Assembly: GCA_033964015.1 (NCBI GenBank)
Contig: CM066919.1
Coordinates: 23,613,204-23,677,203, forward strand
DNA length: 64,000 nucleotides
From: Scolanthus callimorphus
Taxonomy: Eukaryota > Cnidaria > Anthozoa > Actiniaria > Edwardsiidae
Direction of reading: 5' to 3'
Both the position numbers and the translations under genes were made by a program. Below the pieces are notes generated by a model. The model was not told the origin of the DNA. It saw nothing but the letters and a program-made list of their open reading frames with translations, and did no database searches. Shown here piece after piece: positions 62,901 through 64,000 of this stretch (position 1 is its first letter; every line of letters starts with the position of its first letter).

Positions 62901-63160
62901 GTATGCCCTGTGTTTATATGATAATAGGTAAACAAAACTCATTCTGTACTGTTACACTGTCTTGTGACTCAATTCTGTCTCAGACTTTGAACATGTGTTT
63001 CTGATAAATGTGATCAGTTATGTGATTTTTGCAGTTCCTTATATTATTTACTTCTAACTAAGTACTCATATTTTTAATCTACCTCAAAGTTTTCTGCTTT
63101 TACACCAAGTTCCTGGATTTCTGGATAAGTTGTGGTGGTCTTCACTAAGCGTCCAAACAT
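55335..63160 (-). CDS. ACOX3: Peroxisomal acyl-CoA oxidase 3-like (5' part beyond right edge)
   Basis: FAD-dependent oxidase of the first step of peroxisomal beta-oxidation (acyl-CoA to trans-2-enoyl-CoA plus H2O2; ACOX3 handles branched chains such as pristanoyl-CoA). Exons in transcript order: 63160-63083, 62639-62550, 61774-61542, 61067-60861, 60205-60133, 60036-59914, 59554-59434, 59049-58927, 58181-58071, 57723-57638, 57526-57458, 56862-56727, 56263-56196, 55833-55747, 55439-55335; GT-AG, phase-consistent, 1710 nt (569 residues plus stop). Motifs: [112 protein letters not shown]. The C-terminus is SKL, a type 1 peroxisomal targeting signal. Human ACOX3 is about 700 residues, so roughly the first 150 are missing here. 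The first listed exon ([15 protein letters not shown]) aligns less clearly than the rest. No frame damage was seen. Confidence 0.92.
56901..56936. repeat. 36-nt G homopolymer upstream of an acyl-CoA oxidase acceptor
   Basis: On the gene's strand this is a C tract ending about 38 nt before the 3' splice site of exon 56862-56727. Other long G/C runs in the window include 37539-37564, near 5043-5059, near 22190-22207 and near 58637-58652. Homopolymer length is easily mis-assembled. Confidence 0.85.
58525..58678. mobile_element. MITE with CAGGGGCGTAGCCAGG ends and 5-bp target duplication (copy 2)
   Basis: Ends caggggcgtagccagg and cctggctatgccgctg, flanked on both sides by TGATA. It is in an intron of the acyl-CoA oxidase gene and is related to 31417-31574 in inverse orientation of the interior. 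Confidence 0.85.
60290..60375 (-). mobile_element. Partial SINE-like fragment
   Basis: cagaacagaaagaaaaaatc and tctaccccagcagggaatca resemble the body-to-B-box part of the SINE at 33272-33425. It is short and diverged. Confidence 0.4.
61870..61972. mobile_element. MITE with GAGCAGATTT ends, flanked by TA (copy 3)
   Basis: gagcagatttcatatgactg at the left and cagtcatacgaaatgtgctc at the right, with TA on each side. The family also occurs at 9868-10018 and 36266-36421. It is intronic in the acyl-CoA oxidase gene. Confidence 0.8.
62212..62545. mobile_element. MITE of the AGAGCCC..GTCAGCC family, ending next to an oxidase exon
   Basis: Contains gtagtcagccactcctttgt, aaataaccatctacaaacaa, gatggaaatggatgctttct and ggtatgttgctaggctgaca, matching the copies in TRAF gene B and at 53765-53995. 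Its right end reaches within about 10 nt of the donor of exon 62639-62550. Confidence 0.75.
62733..62838 (-). pseudogene. Intronic dead copy of part of acyl-CoA oxidase exon 61774-61542
   Basis: About 105 bp (including ggaggtcctttgtgcttctg and gcaccacaaatgagtg) match 61588-61694 of the neighbouring exon at high identity. Relative to the functional exon, several bases (within gatggtgtatgc) are lost and four (tata) are gained, so the frame is broken. It sits in the intron between exons 63160-63083 and 62639-62550, in the same orientation. Confidence 0.85.
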
Positions 63161-64000
63161 CTGTGTTAACAAGATAGGAACTGATTCCAGAAAAATATCC
63201 AGATCTCACAATGAAAGGGATCTGGAAATTCCAGAGGGGTGGCGAGGTCATATCTCAATCAACATGTTAATTAGCCCAATCAAAATACAAATATAAAACT
63301 GGAGGCCAACTTCCCATACTTGCAGCTCAAACGAGGGTGAACTTATTACTTCATAATTAGTGGTTCTTTAATGTTCCCCCTGGAACTGGGTAGGGTAGTA
63401 GATAAGATGGGACCATGGGTTTATTGTCTTATCTGAAAGACTTGACACATAATAGAAGGGAGTTCAACTCACAATATGAACCAGTTTCGACCATGACCAG
63501 ACCAGAAAGCGAAATTTCCTCTGCCCATCCCGTCCTCATCCCATTGGTCATGTCCTCATTCTCATACCCAGAGCTCATCAGCTCATCACCTCGCAGGGGA
63601 GTCTCTGGTGTCAGCCACTGACACATGCTCAAAAGAAAATGGTGGTTTTATGGCCTCAATTACAATTACTTTCAGAGTGTTATTTTGACACACACGTGCA
63701 GCCATTTCAGCTAATCAGCGAAGGCCCTCAAATGGATGTCACCAGGGGTGCTTACCATTGGTCAAGGAAAACCGGTTGGTTTGATCAGCGTCAAATGGTA
63801 CAAAATATTCCGGTTGGGGTGAAATGCCGAGTGGAATGGCACTTACTATTCGCTTATTTGCATTTCGGTTGGGGTCGGCTACCTTATTTGGTCATGAAAC
63901 CGGTTAGAGTGCCAATGGTACAAACCATTCCGATTGGTTTGTTCCAACTGGAATGGCGAGACAAACTCTGAAGCTTCGACTGTAACATTGGAATCCCAAT
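63161..64000. other. Presumed intron of the acyl-CoA oxidase gene with repeats
   Basis: No further oxidase exon was recognised. It contains a minus-strand SINE (about 63360-63530), a decayed GAGGGCC-family foldback (about 63545-63740) and, to the edge, a repeat rich in aaaccggttgg and accattccg. Confidence 0.5.
63360..63530 (-). mobile_element. SINE, minus strand
   Basis: The body gttcaactcacaatatgaac, cagtttcgaccatgac and gaaatttcctctgccc match the element at 33272-33425. The tail on this strand (GGTCCCATCTTATC, ATTAAAGAACCAC) matches the plus-strand SINE near 10888. Confidence 0.55.

Overview
This window is eukaryotic animal DNA, most likely from a cnidarian and probably an anthozoan (coral or anemone). 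The pointers are small phase-conserved exons with GT-AG introns, low-GC intron sequence, many foldback MITEs and tRNA-derived SINEs, a tandem family of TRAF genes, and degenerate TTAGGG repeats. The taxon is an inference; the gene families are read directly from the sequence. All gene models were assembled by hand from conserved motifs, splice sites and reading-frame phase.

Layout, left to right. (1) 3908-4059 (-): first coding exon of a TRAF4-like gene (A), whose remainder lies beyond the left edge. (2) 5853-10399 (+): six-exon agmatinase (ureohydrolase) gene, recognisable end to end but with two single-base frame breaks. (3) 12701-21722 (-): complete ten-exon TRAF gene (B). (4) 21723-30389: intergenic, with weak exon candidates, foldback elements, and a 2.2-kb satellite of 58-bp units carrying a 770-bp higher-order repeat. 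(5) 30390-39352 (-): complete nine-exon TRAF gene (C); seven of its internal exons have exactly the lengths seen in gene B. (6) 39353-47007: repeats, including an 18-bp minisatellite, with no confident gene. (7) 47008-50976 (-): TRAF locus D, four exons coding only a RING and the first TRAF zinc finger. (8) 55335-63160 (-): fifteen exons of a peroxisomal acyl-CoA oxidase 3-like gene ending in Ser-Lys-Leu; its 5' end lies beyond the right edge.

The most notable structure is the run of four same-strand TRAF loci. B and C are full RING, zinc-finger, coiled-coil and MATH adaptors expected to act in TNF-receptor or Toll-type signalling. D ends in the same intron phase in which the next zinc-finger exon of C begins, so it could be either a truncated gene or an alternative 5' RING cassette for C. 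Agmatinase (agmatine to putrescine and urea) and the acyl-CoA oxidase (peroxisomal beta-oxidation) look like unrelated neighbours. The introns are dense with nested MITEs and in-frame-length minisatellites that create many spurious open frames.
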